Both the position numbers and the translations under genes were made by a program. Below the pieces are notes generated by a model that was not told where the DNA came from, searched no databases, and saw nothing but the letters and a program-made list of their open reading frames with translations. From assembly GCA_051025295.1 (NCBI GenBank), contig JBMGJV010000004.1: DNA of 64,000 bases, one strand, 5' to 3'. The stretch is from KBS-83 sp051025295 (GTDB taxonomy: Bacteria; Acidobacteriota; Terriglobia; Terriglobales; Acidobacteriaceae). Below are positions 1 to 8,393 of this stretch, piece after piece. Every line of letters begins with the position of its first letter. The first letter of the stretch is position 1.

Positions 1-18
1 AAAAAAGCGAGGCGCAGC

Positions 19-1131
19 CTACGCGACATGTGCGAAGGACCTCTTCCCGGCCAGCTCGTTGTATAGCTCGCGATAATCCGCCGTAGAGCGATCCACTCCA
101 TAGCGTTCTCGGGCACGTGTCTGCGCTGCATGCTGGAGATGTGCGAGCAACTGCGGCCACTCGATCAGTTGTACAACCGCATCATGCAGCGATGCCGGAT
201 CGCGCGGGTCGAAATAGACTGCTGCATCGCCCCAGATCTCGTGGAAAGACGGGATGTCGCTCAACACCAGCGCACATCCAGCATGCGCTGCCTCCAGCGG
301 GGCAAGACCGAATGGTTCGTAAAGAGACGTGCCCAGGTACATCGCGCTTTCGAGCATGGCTTCGCTCAAGGCTGCACGATCGAGCTGACCCAGCATGGTC
401 ACGCCGTCGACGTCTGATGTTTGCTTTGCGTTGGATCGTTCGTGCTGCTGCCCGGCAACGAGTACCGGCAGCGGCAAACGTGCGAGCGGTACCACGCCCG
501 TGTTCTTGCCCTCATCCCAAAGCCGCCCCGCGGTGATGGCCCGGAGCTTGCGATTGTGGGACGAGCGAGAGACCACCGGGCTGCTGTTGTAGATCACACG
601 GCCACGAGCTTCCAATACTCCGAAGTGGTCTTCGAGGGAACGCAACTGCGCCTCGGACGGAGCAACGACCAGGTCGGCGGCCTGCAGGCCTTTGCTGACG
701 ATGTCGCGATAGCCATGGATCCAGCCGGTGTCTTCCGGCTCTTCCCCAAAGCGGGCGTGCCACCAACTGATCACATCGCTGTGCGCGACCACCATCCGCG
801 GAACGCGCGATGGCAGCGCACCGTAACAGAATTGGTTGCTATGCAGCAGATCGGGCTGCCAGGCGGAGACCAGGGACATGAGCTCACGCGTGCTCTCTTC
901 AATCTGTGTCTCTCCCGGCATCCACTCGAGCGGCCAAGCCATCGCACGGAACTCGAAGCGTCTCGGAGAGAGTTCGCGCAGCCGTGCGATGTCTTTGGAC
1001 TGGCTCTCATCCGGATAGCGGCCGAGGCTGACCAGGCAAACGTCGCAGCCGTCCTTCAGCAGGCCCTCCGTCAGGTCGAGCGAGTACATCCACACGCCGC
1101 CCAACGTGTCGGTTGTCATCAGGACACGCAT
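19..1131 (-). CDS. Family 4-type glycosyltransferase
   Basis: A 370-residue GT-B glycosyltransferase. The N-terminus carries the glycine-rich donor-fold start (TTDTLGGVWMY), and the C-terminal half has the usual nucleotide-sugar site, with SLYEPFGLAPLEAAHAG containing the conserved E-x7-E pattern at about residues 268-280. It should move a sugar from a nucleotide donor to a growing glycan at the cytoplasmic side; donor and acceptor cannot be read from sequence. It is the last gene of a five-gene minus-strand operon and overlaps the upstream radical SAM gene by 13 bases, which implies coupled translation. The two epimerases in the operon suggest that its donor is a rare deoxysugar, but that is inference. 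Confidence 0.85.
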   Translation of the reverse strand: MRVLMTTDTLGGVWMYSLDLTEGLLKDGCDVCLVSLGRYPDESQSKDIARLRELSPRRFEFRAMAWPLEWMPGETQIEESTRELMSLVSAWQPDLLHSNQFCYGALPSRVPRMVVAHSDVISWWHARFGEEPEDTGWIHGYRDIVSKGLQAADLVVAPSEAQLRSLEDHFGVLEARGRVIYNSSPVVSRSSHNRKLRAITAGRLWDEGKNTGVVPLARLPLPVLVAGQQHERSNAKQTSDVDGVTMLGQLDRAALSEAMLESAMYLGTSLYEPFGLAPLEAAHAGCALVLSDIPSFHEIWGDAAVYFDPRDPASLHDAVVQLIEWPQLLAHLQHAAQTRARERYGVDRSTADYRELYNELAGKRSFAHVA

Positions 1132-2426
1132 TCGAGTTCCTCGAGTGGCACAGGGGTCTGGTCCTGAATATCGCTAAACCCGCGCTCAGAGAAGAGTCCG
1201 AGATAGTACCGGTGCGCGCGCTCCCAGGCCTCATCGTCGGGCGGCGCGCCGAAGGTCTGCACGTACTGCGGGCTGCCGGGGAATGGAAACATCGGGACGG
1301 GCTCAGAGACCCAGACGCCCCGCTGCTTGAGCGTGTTCTGGAATGAAGCAACGAGAGCGGGATCATCCTCGATCGTCTTGATCAGGTTCGCCTGCACCCA
1401 CGGAATGTGCCGCCGCGCTTCCAGCAGAAGCTCGGTGATGCGGTCCGTCGAGAGGCGGCAATTCTTGCGCACCGCATCGCGGCCCTCCTCGGTCACAGAC
1501 TCCACGCCGCACTCGAACGAGATACAGTGCGCACGCCCGAGCAGCGCAAGCGAATCTTCGTTCCACAGGTCGATCCGCGTTTGGAAACCGATCGCCACAG
1601 GCCGCTTTGCGATCTCTTCAAGCAGCACCTGGACCTGCTTGCCCACGCCAAAGATCTCATCAATGAAGTAGATATATCCGACACCACGCGCGATCATCGC
1701 ATCGATCTCGCGCAGCACCTCTTCCACCCTCCGCTCGCGGTACTTGTTGCGGAACAGGGTCTTGTTACAGAAGGAGCAGGACCAGGGGCACCCGCGCGCA
1801 AACTCCACTTCTGCGCCAAGATGACCGGGTATGCCGGCTGGCAGATCGTGGAAGACGTGGTGCAGATGCGTGTGCCGCTCGAGTGGATAGCCGGCCAAAG
1901 ACAGCGCGATGATCTCCTGCATCGCCACATTCCCCAGCCCGGGGCTGGTGTGCAACCGGTCACCTTCACGCCAGCAGCAGCCCGGCACCTGATTCCAGTC
2001 TTTGGTTGCAAGCTCGGGCAGCGTCTGGTCCGGCTCGCCACGCAGAACCACGTCCGCTCCCGTCTTGCGCAGCGTGGCGGCGGGTGTAGCCGAGCCATGC
2101 GGGCCAATCAGCACCGTCCTGCCAAGATCGCCCAGTGCCTGCACCCACGCGCGCGGAATCCGTAGCTCCGGCTGTGGGCAGCGCCAAAACAGGTACGACG
2201 GTGCGGTCGGTATGACGAGGAAGTCTGGCGCAAAACCAGCGACGCGCTCGCGCACGCTCGCCATATCGGAGCCCTCCATGTGCGCATCGATCAGCAGTGT
2301 GTCATTCCCAGCGCGATCGAGGAACTGCTGCGCCGACAGCAGCTCCAGCGGTAGATGAGGATCGCGGCAGCCAAAGTAGGTGGACCCCTCGAAGCTCCAG
2401 GCCGGATTCACAAGGGCGTATCTCAT
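1119..2426 (-). CDS. B12-binding domain radical SAM protein
   Basis: A 435-residue class B radical SAM enzyme. The N-terminal third looks like a cobalamin-binding Rossmann domain, with DAHMEG at residues 47-52 matching the DxHxxG cobalt-ligand motif. The [4Fe-4S]/SAM motif is Cys213, Cys217 and Cys220 (CPWSCSFC). Such enzymes commonly methylate unreactive carbon or rearrange sugars. From memory it resembles the family NCBI names B12_rSAM_oligo (TIGR04295), found beside oligosaccharide genes; I could not search this. It overlaps the epimerase upstream by 4 bases and the glycosyltransferase downstream by 13. The likely role is modification (for example C-methylation) of a sugar built by this operon. 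The substrate is unknown. Confidence 0.85.
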   Translation of the reverse strand: MRYALVNPAWSFEGSTYFGCRDPHLPLELLSAQQFLDRAGNDTLLIDAHMEGSDMASVRERVAGFAPDFLVIPTAPSYLFWRCPQPELRIPRAWVQALGDLGRTVLIGPHGSATPAATLRKTGADVVLRGEPDQTLPELATKDWNQVPGCCWREGDRLHTSPGLGNVAMQEIIALSLAGYPLERHTHLHHVFHDLPAGIPGHLGAEVEFARGCPWSCSFCNKTLFRNKYRERRVEEVLREIDAMIARGVGYIYFIDEIFGVGKQVQVLLEEIAKRPVAIGFQTRIDLWNEDSLALLGRAHCISFECGVESVTEEGRDAVRKNCRLSTDRITELLLEARRHIPWVQANLIKTIEDDPALVASFQNTLKQRGVWVSEPVPMFPFPGSPQYVQTFGAPPDDEAWERAHRYYLGLFSERGFSDIQDQTPVPLEELECVS

Positions 2427-3517
2427 GCCACCTTCTCCTCTTCCAAGACATGAGCCTGCTCGTACTGCAGAGCGACCTGCGGATGGGCGAGAGCGAAGCT
2501 GTGAATGTCTCTGAGCACATCATCGACGGTGCGGCGCGGCATCCAGCCAGTCAGGTGTTCGAGTTTGCCCGTGTTCGAGATATAGAGCGGCTGATCGCCG
2601 GGACGAACCTCACCTCGCGCATAGCGAGGATGGCGATCGAGCATCGCTTCGATGCGGGACAGTATTTCGTTGACGGAGGCCGCGCGCGCCATCCCGCCCC
2701 CCACGTTGAACACTTCGCCGCGCGTCTTCGCGACAGCGCGCCGGGCCGCGTCCATGGCATCGATCAGGTCGTCGACGTGAAGCAGGTCGCGCACTTGCCG
2801 GCCGTCGCCATAGATCGTGATCGGTCGCTGATACAGAACTGAGTAGAGAAAGTGCGCCACCCAGCCCTGATCCTCGTTGCCGAACTGATGCGGCCCGCAG
2901 ATACACGACATGCGAAAGACCACCGTGGGGATCCCGTAGATACGCGCATAATCCCGCACATACTGGTCGGCTGCGCCTTTGGAGCAGCCGTAGGGCGAGT
3001 GAAAGTCCAGCGGTGTCGCTTCTGTCGCGCCATGGAAGGAGGCGTCCGTAGCCACGTAGCGTGTCTTGTCTGCGCGAACCTGGAGCGATTCCATAGCTCC
3101 GTAGACCTTGTTTGTGGATGTGAAGAGCACGAAGGGAGGCTGCGGCTGGCGGCGCGCCGCTTCGAGCACGTGCAACGTGCCCTGCGCATTGATGGCGAAG
3201 TCTTCTTCAGGCCTTGTCAGGCTGGTCGTTACGGCGACCTGGGCGGCAAGGTGATAGATCTCCGTGCAGCCCGAGGCTGCCTGGCTGACCCGCTCCGCGT
3301 TGCGCACATCTCCGGTGATGACCTGCAGTCGTCGCTCCGCACCAGGCAGCGAGCGCAACCACTTCAGATTGGTCGAGACCTGCCCTCGCGACAGGTTGTC
3401 ATAGATAACCACGCGAGCCTGTGTGGTATTCAGCAGACGGGCTGCCAGATTGCAGCCGATGAACCCGGCGCCGCCGGTGATCAGGACAGTGCGCGACTCG
3501 TGCTCCGCCATCGTCAA
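2423..3517 (-). CDS. NAD-dependent nucleotide-sugar epimerase, CDP-paratose epimerase-like
   Basis: A 364-residue extended short-chain dehydrogenase. The NAD site is TGGAGFIG near residue 15 and the catalytic pair is Tyr176/Lys180 (YGCSK). The stretch MSCICGPHQFGNEDQGW is typical of CDP-tyvelose/paratose 2-epimerases (RfbE), so C2 epimerisation of a CDP- or related nucleotide sugar is the best guess. Family members differ in substrate and motif reading cannot settle it. It is the third gene of the minus-strand sugar operon, overlaps the radical SAM gene by 4 bases and lies 15 bases after the next epimerase. A start three codons in (MAEHES) is equally possible. Confidence 0.85.
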   Translation of the reverse strand: MTMAEHESRTVLITGGAGFIGCNLAARLLNTTQARVVIYDNLSRGQVSTNLKWLRSLPGAERRLQVITGDVRNAERVSQAASGCTEIYHLAAQVAVTTSLTRPEEDFAINAQGTLHVLEAARRQPQPPFVLFTSTNKVYGAMESLQVRADKTRYVATDASFHGATEATPLDFHSPYGCSKGAADQYVRDYARIYGIPTVVFRMSCICGPHQFGNEDQGWVAHFLYSVLYQRPITIYGDGRQVRDLLHVDDLIDAMDAARRAVAKTRGEVFNVGGGMARAASVNEILSRIEAMLDRHPRYARGEVRPGDQPLYISNTGKLEHLTGWMPRRTVDDVLRDIHSFALAHPQVALQYEQAHVLEEEKVA

Positions 3518-3532
3518 TCCTTTCTGCCCCTC

Positions 3533-4660
3533 TCAGGCCGACAAACCGAACCGCGCGAGCTCCTGCATCGCCACGTCCGCCTTATCCTCCGCTTGCTGAT
3601 CCGCCAGCCACGCGGCCAGTTCGCGAAAACCCTCCTCGTGCGAGACACGCGGGCTATAGCCCAGTGCTGCCTGCGCGCGCGAAATGTCAGCGAAGCAGTG
3701 GCGAATATCGCCGGCACGATACTTACGGGTGATGACAGGAGGGATCGAGACGCCGAGCGCTGCGCTCAGCTTCTGTGCGACCTGCGAGATCGTTATTGGC
3801 GTGCCGGATCCGATGTTGCAGACCAACGGCTCCTTACCCTGATACTCCAAGGCCAGCAGGTTGGCCTGCACGATGTCATGAATGCTGACGAAATCGCGGC
3901 GCTGCTCCCCATCCTCAAAAATCAGCGGAGGCTGCCCATTCAGAAGGCGCGATGCAAAGATGGCGGCAACACCCGTGTATGGGTTCGACAGCGCCTGGCG
4001 CGTGCCGTAGATATTGAAGAACCGCAGCGCCACGACGGGCAGACCATAGTTGCGGCTGTAAATGACGCAGAGATCCTCTTGGTCGCGCTTCGAGAGCGCA
4101 TAGACGGATGTCAGGTCGGACGGCTTGTCCTCGCGGGTCGGCACTGGAACCAGCGGACCACCGCAGGTGGAGCACAGCACCTCCCACTGCCCCTCCCGTA
4201 AGCTTTGCACGCTGCGTACTGGTGGCGCAGCGAGCGCATCGCACGCTTCGCAGCGATACGCGCCCTCGCCGTAGATCGACATGGACGACGCGACCACCAG
4301 CTTGGTCACACGCGACTTGCCGTCAAGGATCGCCTGCAGCAGCGCCGCCGTCCCCTGGGTATTGGTCATCATGTAGCGGCTCATCTCGTACATGGACTGC
4401 CCGACACCGACGTCCGCGGCAAAGTGATAGACCGCATCTACGCCAGACAGAACACGGCGCAGCACTTCGCGATCGCACACATCTCCGCGTACAAAGTCGA
4501 CCTCCTTCGCCAGATAGTCAGGCCGCACGCCTCCGTGGACCTGCGGGCTGAGGCTGTCGAGCACGCGCACTGCATGTCCGGCTCGCAGCAGACCGTCGGC
4601 GACATGCGAGCCGACGAATCCGGCGCCTCCGGTGATGAGCACATTGCGTCGTTCGGTCAT
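3533..4660 (-). CDS. NAD-dependent epimerase with zinc-ribbon insert (dTDP-rhamnose 4-epimerase-like)
   Basis: A 375-residue extended SDR with TGGAGFVG at the NAD site and catalytic Tyr187/Lys191 (YALSK). An insert between the catalytic Ser strand and the Tyr carries two CxxC pairs (Cys137/Cys140 and Cys163/Cys166), as expected for a structural zinc ribbon. I recall the same insert in dTDP-L-rhamnose 4-epimerases and their relatives. It should interconvert a nucleotide-linked hexose at C4 in the cytoplasm. It overlaps the glycosidase gene by 4 bases at its start and is co-transcribed with the other epimerase, so two distinct sugar precursors may be made here. Confidence 0.85.
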   Translation of the reverse strand: MTERRNVLITGGAGFVGSHVADGLLRAGHAVRVLDSLSPQVHGGVRPDYLAKEVDFVRGDVCDREVLRRVLSGVDAVYHFAADVGVGQSMYEMSRYMMTNTQGTAALLQAILDGKSRVTKLVVASSMSIYGEGAYRCEACDALAAPPVRSVQSLREGQWEVLCSTCGGPLVPVPTREDKPSDLTSVYALSKRDQEDLCVIYSRNYGLPVVALRFFNIYGTRQALSNPYTGVAAIFASRLLNGQPPLIFEDGEQRRDFVSIHDIVQANLLALEYQGKEPLVCNIGSGTPITISQVAQKLSAALGVSIPPVITRKYRAGDIRHCFADISRAQAALGYSPRVSHEEGFRELAAWLADQQAEDKADVAMQELARFGLSA

Positions 4661-5595
4661 GCGATCTGCACCTCCTGCAGGGATACGGGAGACGGCGTTC
4701 CAGACGGTGGCGGGGGAGCGTACCGCTCCACTGCCCAGCGGGCAAACGAGGCGAACTCGCCCACATTGACAGGCGGGCTCGTATGGTGCGCTTCAAGCCC
4801 GAGATGTTCGGGAGTGAAGCAGAGCGTAATCGTCACGCGAAACGGCTCGAGTGCACGCATCATGCGATCGAACCACGCGATCGCGTCGGGACGATAGAAA
4901 TCAGCCCAGCTCAGTCCGGTGCGCAGGTATTCCACTTTGTGTGCGCGCATCCACGCAACCGCTGCGTCCAGACGGTGATCCTCAAAGTGAAACCACTGAC
5001 ACAGACCGATGGATCCGTCAGTCGGGAACGATCTCTCCGCCAGCTTGGGCGTGCCGTCATGCCGCAGCAGTCCAAGATAGTAGTGGCGGTAGTAGGAGCT
5101 GCCCTCTGCTTCGCGATGGCGCGTCTCCGCCGGCCATGTTGGCGGCAGATCGAAAAGGCTGTACCAGTGAATACGCTCCGCGCGTCCACGTAGCAGGTCG
5201 ACAGTGCGTTCGAGTCCGAAGACCTGCACCTCCTCTGCACCGAAGCTGGACGCGCCCACCTCTGCCACCCATACCGGCTTCTGCGCGACTTCCATGGCTT
5301 CCGCAAGACGTGCCGGCCAGTCATGGATCGACCAGTGATTCCAATCCAGCGGAAAGCCGTGCACTGCCGCGCGATCGACTACGTCGAGCACGCCGTAAGA
5401 GCGCATCAACCGAAGAAAATCGGGATCGCAGGATGAGACTCCGCCGAGCACGATGGGCAGATGTGGATTCACGCTCCGGATCGCAGCCGCTGCCTGCTTC
5501 GCCATCTCGGCAAAAATTCGCCACTCAGGATCGAGGTGAAAGTTCCAGTGGGAGAGATTATTCGGCTCATTCCACAGCATCACTGCTTCGACCAT
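4657..5595 (-). CDS. GH39-like glycosidase with circularly permuted barrel order
   Basis: A 312-residue protein annotated in relatives as beta-xylosidase. It begins almost at the acid/base glutamate (LWNEPNN, Glu10), and a likely nucleophile Glu112 follows in VWVAEVG. The segments that normally come before the acid/base strand (QWFHFED, EYLRTGLSW, ITLCFTPEHLG) lie instead at the C-terminus, after about residue 200. The apparent strand order is therefore 4-5-6-7-8-1-2-3. There is no signal peptide, so it is probably cytoplasmic. AAGGAGG lies 13 bases before the ATG. It is the first gene of the five-gene operon. The 248 bases between it and the SDR gene contain no convincing promoter or small gene that I can see. 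Confidence 0.75.
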   Translation of the reverse strand: MVEAVMLWNEPNNLSHWNFHLDPEWRIFAEMAKQAAAAIRSVNPHLPIVLGGVSSCDPDFLRLMRSYGVLDVVDRAAVHGFPLDWNHWSIHDWPARLAEAMEVAQKPVWVAEVGASSFGAEEVQVFGLERTVDLLRGRAERIHWYSLFDLPPTWPAETRHREAEGSSYYRHYYLGLLRHDGTPKLAERSFPTDGSIGLCQWFHFEDHRLDAAVAWMRAHKVEYLRTGLSWADFYRPDAIAWFDRMMRALEPFRVTITLCFTPEHLGLEAHHTSPPVNVGEFASFARWAVERYAPPPPSGTPSPVSLQEVQIA

Positions 5596-5843
5596 GACGC
5601 TCCGCGTGCCTCCTTGGCACTTCCATGTATGGCTTTGCGCTTACAGAATCCGAAGCGATCGTCCCACGTATGGAGTTCTCTGCTCATCCAGCAGTGTGAT
5701 GCTTTGTACCCACCTCCGTGTCGTTTGCTGAATTTGCAAAAATTGATCACTGTTTGCGCAAGGCCGTTCCAAAACAACGAAGCCCCTGCAGGATCGTTCG
5801 ATAGCGAACAATCCCACAGGAGCCGCGGTCTGATGCACGCGAC

Positions 5844-6728
5844 TTACACGGGTGTGCGGCCACCAGTCGCGCCATAGATCTCGCCCGAAACATAGCTCGC
5901 GTCATCCGAAGCGAGAAAGACGAAGACACGCGCCAGCTCGACTGGTTGCGCGGGGCGTCCGAACACTGTGTTCGCTCCGAACTTCTCGACCTTCTCATCG
6001 GGCATAGTGGAGGGAATCAACGGCGTCCACACCGGTCCAGGCGCTACACCGTTCACGCGTACCCCTCGCTCGGCCGCGAGCTTTGCGTAGCTCTTGGTCA
6101 GGCTTGCGATGGCTGCCTTGGTCGCCGCATAGACAGGCAACTGCTCGCTCGGCTCATAGGCCTGAATCGAAGTCGTGCTCAAAATGACCGAGCCCGGCTG
6201 CAAATGCGGCATCGCTGCTTGCGTGAGATAGAAATTGCCGAAGACATTCGTGCGGAAGGTGTGCTCAACCTCCTCTTGCGAGATCTCATCGAGCGACTCA
6301 TGCGCCATTTGGAATCCGGCGTTATTCACCACGATGTCGAGACGCCCGAACTGGTCCATCGCCGTGCGCACCAACTCTTCGGCATAACGCTGATCGCCGA
6401 TGTCGCCCGGCTGCCGTACCGCTTTGCGGCCCGCGCCTTCGATAACGCTGACGACTTCGCCCGCGTCTGAATCCTCTTCGCGAAGGTAGGACATGACCAC
6501 ATCCGCGCCCTCCTTTGCGAAGGCAATAGCGACCGCGCGCCCGATGCCGCTGTCAGCACCGGTGATGATGGCCACGCGATCCTTCAGCTTGCCGGTGCCG
6601 ACATAGCTCTGTTCGCCGTGATCTGCTGGCGGATCCATCTGCTTGACGGATCCGGGATGCGATTGCTTCTGCTTGGGAAAAGGGGGCTTCGGCCCCATCT
6701 CCCGGGGATCGTGCACTGCTGTCGCCAT
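5844..6728 (-). CDS. YghA-type short-chain dehydrogenase/reductase
   Basis: A 294-residue SDR with a proline-rich N-terminal extension (PKPPFPKQKQ) typical of the YghA / general stress protein 39 group. The NAD(P) motif is TGADSGIGRA, a catalytic Ser sits in LSTTSIQ, and YAATK supplies Tyr and Lys. It should reduce or oxidise small aldehydes or sugars in the cytoplasm; related proteins are stress-induced. The start is supported by TGAGGTT five bases before the ATG. It is 71 bases downstream of the DUF2231 gene and may be in the same transcript. Confidence 0.88.
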   Translation of the reverse strand: MATAVHDPREMGPKPPFPKQKQSHPGSVKQMDPPADHGEQSYVGTGKLKDRVAIITGADSGIGRAVAIAFAKEGADVVMSYLREEDSDAGEVVSVIEGAGRKAVRQPGDIGDQRYAEELVRTAMDQFGRLDIVVNNAGFQMAHESLDEISQEEVEHTFRTNVFGNFYLTQAAMPHLQPGSVILSTTSIQAYEPSEQLPVYAATKAAIASLTKSYAKLAAERGVRVNGVAPGPVWTPLIPSTMPDEKVEKFGANTVFGRPAQPVELARVFVFLASDDASYVSGEIYGATGGRTPV

Positions 6729-6799
6729 AACGAACCTCAGGGGGTGACGTATCTCTGAAGTGAGATGCCCTGGCGAACAGCGTTGGGCGGAATCGCCGA

Positions 6800-7399
6800 C
6801 TAGGCTGCGTTCCGCACACCGATCCTATGCTCGTAGACTAGGTTTCCCCCCAGGTGCGCCGACAGCGAAGTGATGCCGTACCCGGCAAAGGCCAGCCACC
6901 GTGCGCCGGAGCGCTGTCCTCGTCGCCTGGCCACCCAAGAGCCCAGCATGAGCACGACACCCGTGACATTCAAGATGGCATGCACGGCGCCGATCCGGCG
7001 TGGCGCCTCGCGTTCGATCGCAGACCAGTCGGTGATACCGGTCACCGCAGCACCCGTCGCACCGAGCAGTCCAAGGCCGAGGGCGCCATCCGCAACCCGA
7101 TCGCAAGTCTGCGATCCGGAGATCGCGCCTAGGCCGTCGAAAGCTGCCGTGACCGTCCACGCCCCGACGGGTATATCCGTGAGCACGGCGTGCAACGGCT
7201 CATGCAGCCATGTGCCATGCAGAAAGGCACGCAGCGGCTCACCCGCAGGGCCGAGCGAACGAAAGACTTCATCAATGGATCGCTGCACGGCCGTAGTTGC
7301 CTCAGGCGTGATCCAGGTCTGCCGCTCTGCATAGGCTGCAACAGGGTCGCGGCTCTCGACCGGAGGTTGGCCTGGCATGGTCGTCACGTTTCCATTCAT
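6800..7399 (-). CDS. DUF2231 membrane protein
   Basis: A 199-residue protein with about four hydrophobic segments. It contains the WLHEPLHAVLTDIPVGAWT block and the later H-containing HAILNVTG and HLGGNLVYEH segments, which match the DUF2231 family of small membrane proteins with conserved histidines. These are often found with cytochromes or Rieske proteins and are suspected haem-binding redox proteins, but the function is unproven. I start it at the ATG at 7399, because the longer frame would run 82 bases into the cytochrome gene and its extra residues look non-coding. A further Met at 7378 is possible. It sits in a run of redox genes. Confidence 0.75.
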   Translation of the reverse strand: MNGNVTTMPGQPPVESRDPVAAYAERQTWITPEATTAVQRSIDEVFRSLGPAGEPLRAFLHGTWLHEPLHAVLTDIPVGAWTVTAAFDGLGAISGSQTCDRVADGALGLGLLGATGAAVTGITDWSAIEREAPRRIGAVHAILNVTGVVLMLGSWVARRRGQRSGARWLAFAGYGITSLSAHLGGNLVYEHRIGVRNAA

Positions 7400-7479
7400 A
7401 TGTATTGAGATGCTGAGGCGCCCGACGTTCCGTCTGCAACCAGAGGCTTGCATGGGCAAGAATGGCGATGAGATCGAAA

Positions 7480-7980
7480 TTACTTGCTGCCACCATACAC
7501 AGCCGGGTCGCCGAGACTGCCTGCCTTCGGCAGATGCCGGATGTACACCACCAAGCGCCACATGTCGTCATCCGAGAAGACGCCCCGGGACGGGGGCATG
7601 CCGGAGGGATACAAGCCATTCTCGATAATCCACTTTAGTTGTCCATCGGTGTAAGCCTGCACCCGCGCGCTGGCCAGGGAGGGCACCGCAGGAGCCATGC
7701 TGGTGGCAAAGGGAACGCCCGTGTTCTGGCCGTCCAGTCCGTGACACACCATGCAGTAGGAGGCGAACACCTGCTGCCCCTCCGCGACGTTCTCAGCAGT
7801 GGCAGCCACAGGGTTGGGGTCATGTGTGCCGCCTACAGTAACGTGTTGCTTCACCCAGTAGGCCACTGACGCTTCGGCCCGCGACGACGGCCGCGCAGCA
7901 CAGCCAGCAAGGGCAAGCATGCCCGCGGCGGTCAACAGAGCGAGCGCGGCTTGCACCTGGCGCAAGCTATTCGACCACAT
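7480..7980 (-). CDS. Lipoprotein cytochrome c (monohaem)
   Basis: A 166-residue exported protein. A hydrophobic signal ends in the lipobox LAGC at Cys27, so it should be membrane-anchored on the periplasmic side. One haem-attachment motif, CMVCH, is at Cys76/Cys79/His80. The Met in GMPPSRG is the probable sixth ligand. It is a class I cytochrome c electron carrier. It overlaps the CuA cupredoxin gene upstream by 14 bases, so the two are probably translated together and exchange electrons. The pair resembles the CuA and cytochrome c halves of a caa3 oxidase subunit II made as two proteins, yet no oxidase subunit I is nearby. Confidence 0.9.
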   Translation of the reverse strand: MWSNSLRQVQAALALLTAAGMLALAGCAARPSSRAEASVAYWVKQHVTVGGTHDPNPVAATAENVAEGQQVFASYCMVCHGLDGQNTGVPFATSMAPAVPSLASARVQAYTDGQLKWIIENGLYPSGMPPSRGVFSDDDMWRLVVYIRHLPKAGSLGDPAVYGGSK

Positions 7981-8341
7981 GCACCGTCATGGCCATCTTC
8001 ACGTGCCCCACCCCGCAGTACACACCGCAATCCCCCTTGAAGTCGCCCACCTGGTCGGGCGTGAGCAGGACGTCGTTGAACTGACCTGGCTTCATCACGG
8101 CGTTCACACCGAGCGGCTTGATCCGCAGACTGTGCGAGACATCGTCCGTGGTCAGGTGGAGTTTGTAGGGCTGGCCCTTGTGCAGCGTAATCTCGGATGG
8201 GCTGTAGCCGAACTTCATCGAGTGAATCTCGATCACCTGCGGTTCGGCATCCGCGTGATTGGCGTATGCAGGGGCAGAGACCGTGACAGCACACGCGGCA
8301 ACTGTGCCGCAGGCAAGAAGACAAAGGCGACGAATAAACAT
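7967..8341 (-). CDS. Periplasmic CuA cupredoxin (subunit II-like)
   Basis: A 124-residue protein with a signal peptide ending near AYA27 and no further membrane segment. It has a complete set of CuA ligands: His70, Cys105, Cys109, His113 and Met116 (CGVYCGVGHVKM), the C-x3-C-x3-H-x2-M pattern of cytochrome oxidase subunit II and nitrous oxide reductase. It should hold a binuclear copper centre and pass electrons in the periplasm. The start is placed at 8341 because the upstream 23 codons look untranslated and a good signal peptide begins there. It lies between the DUF1501 gene and the cytochrome c gene. Confidence 0.85.
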   Translation of the reverse strand: MFIRRLCLLACGTVAACAVTVSAPAYANHADAEPQVIEIHSMKFGYSPSEITLHKGQPYKLHLTTDDVSHSLRIKPLGVNAVMKPGQFNDVLLTPDQVGDFKGDCGVYCGVGHVKMAMTVHVVE

Positions 8342-8393
8342 AATTAGTTTGCGAACTGTTCGATTGTAAGCCCCGGTGCGGTCCACACACCGG

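Noticed and set aside
2852..4201. 449-codon plus-strand frame across the two epimerase genes
   Set aside because: It crosses two well-supported minus-strand genes and shows no protein-like motif.
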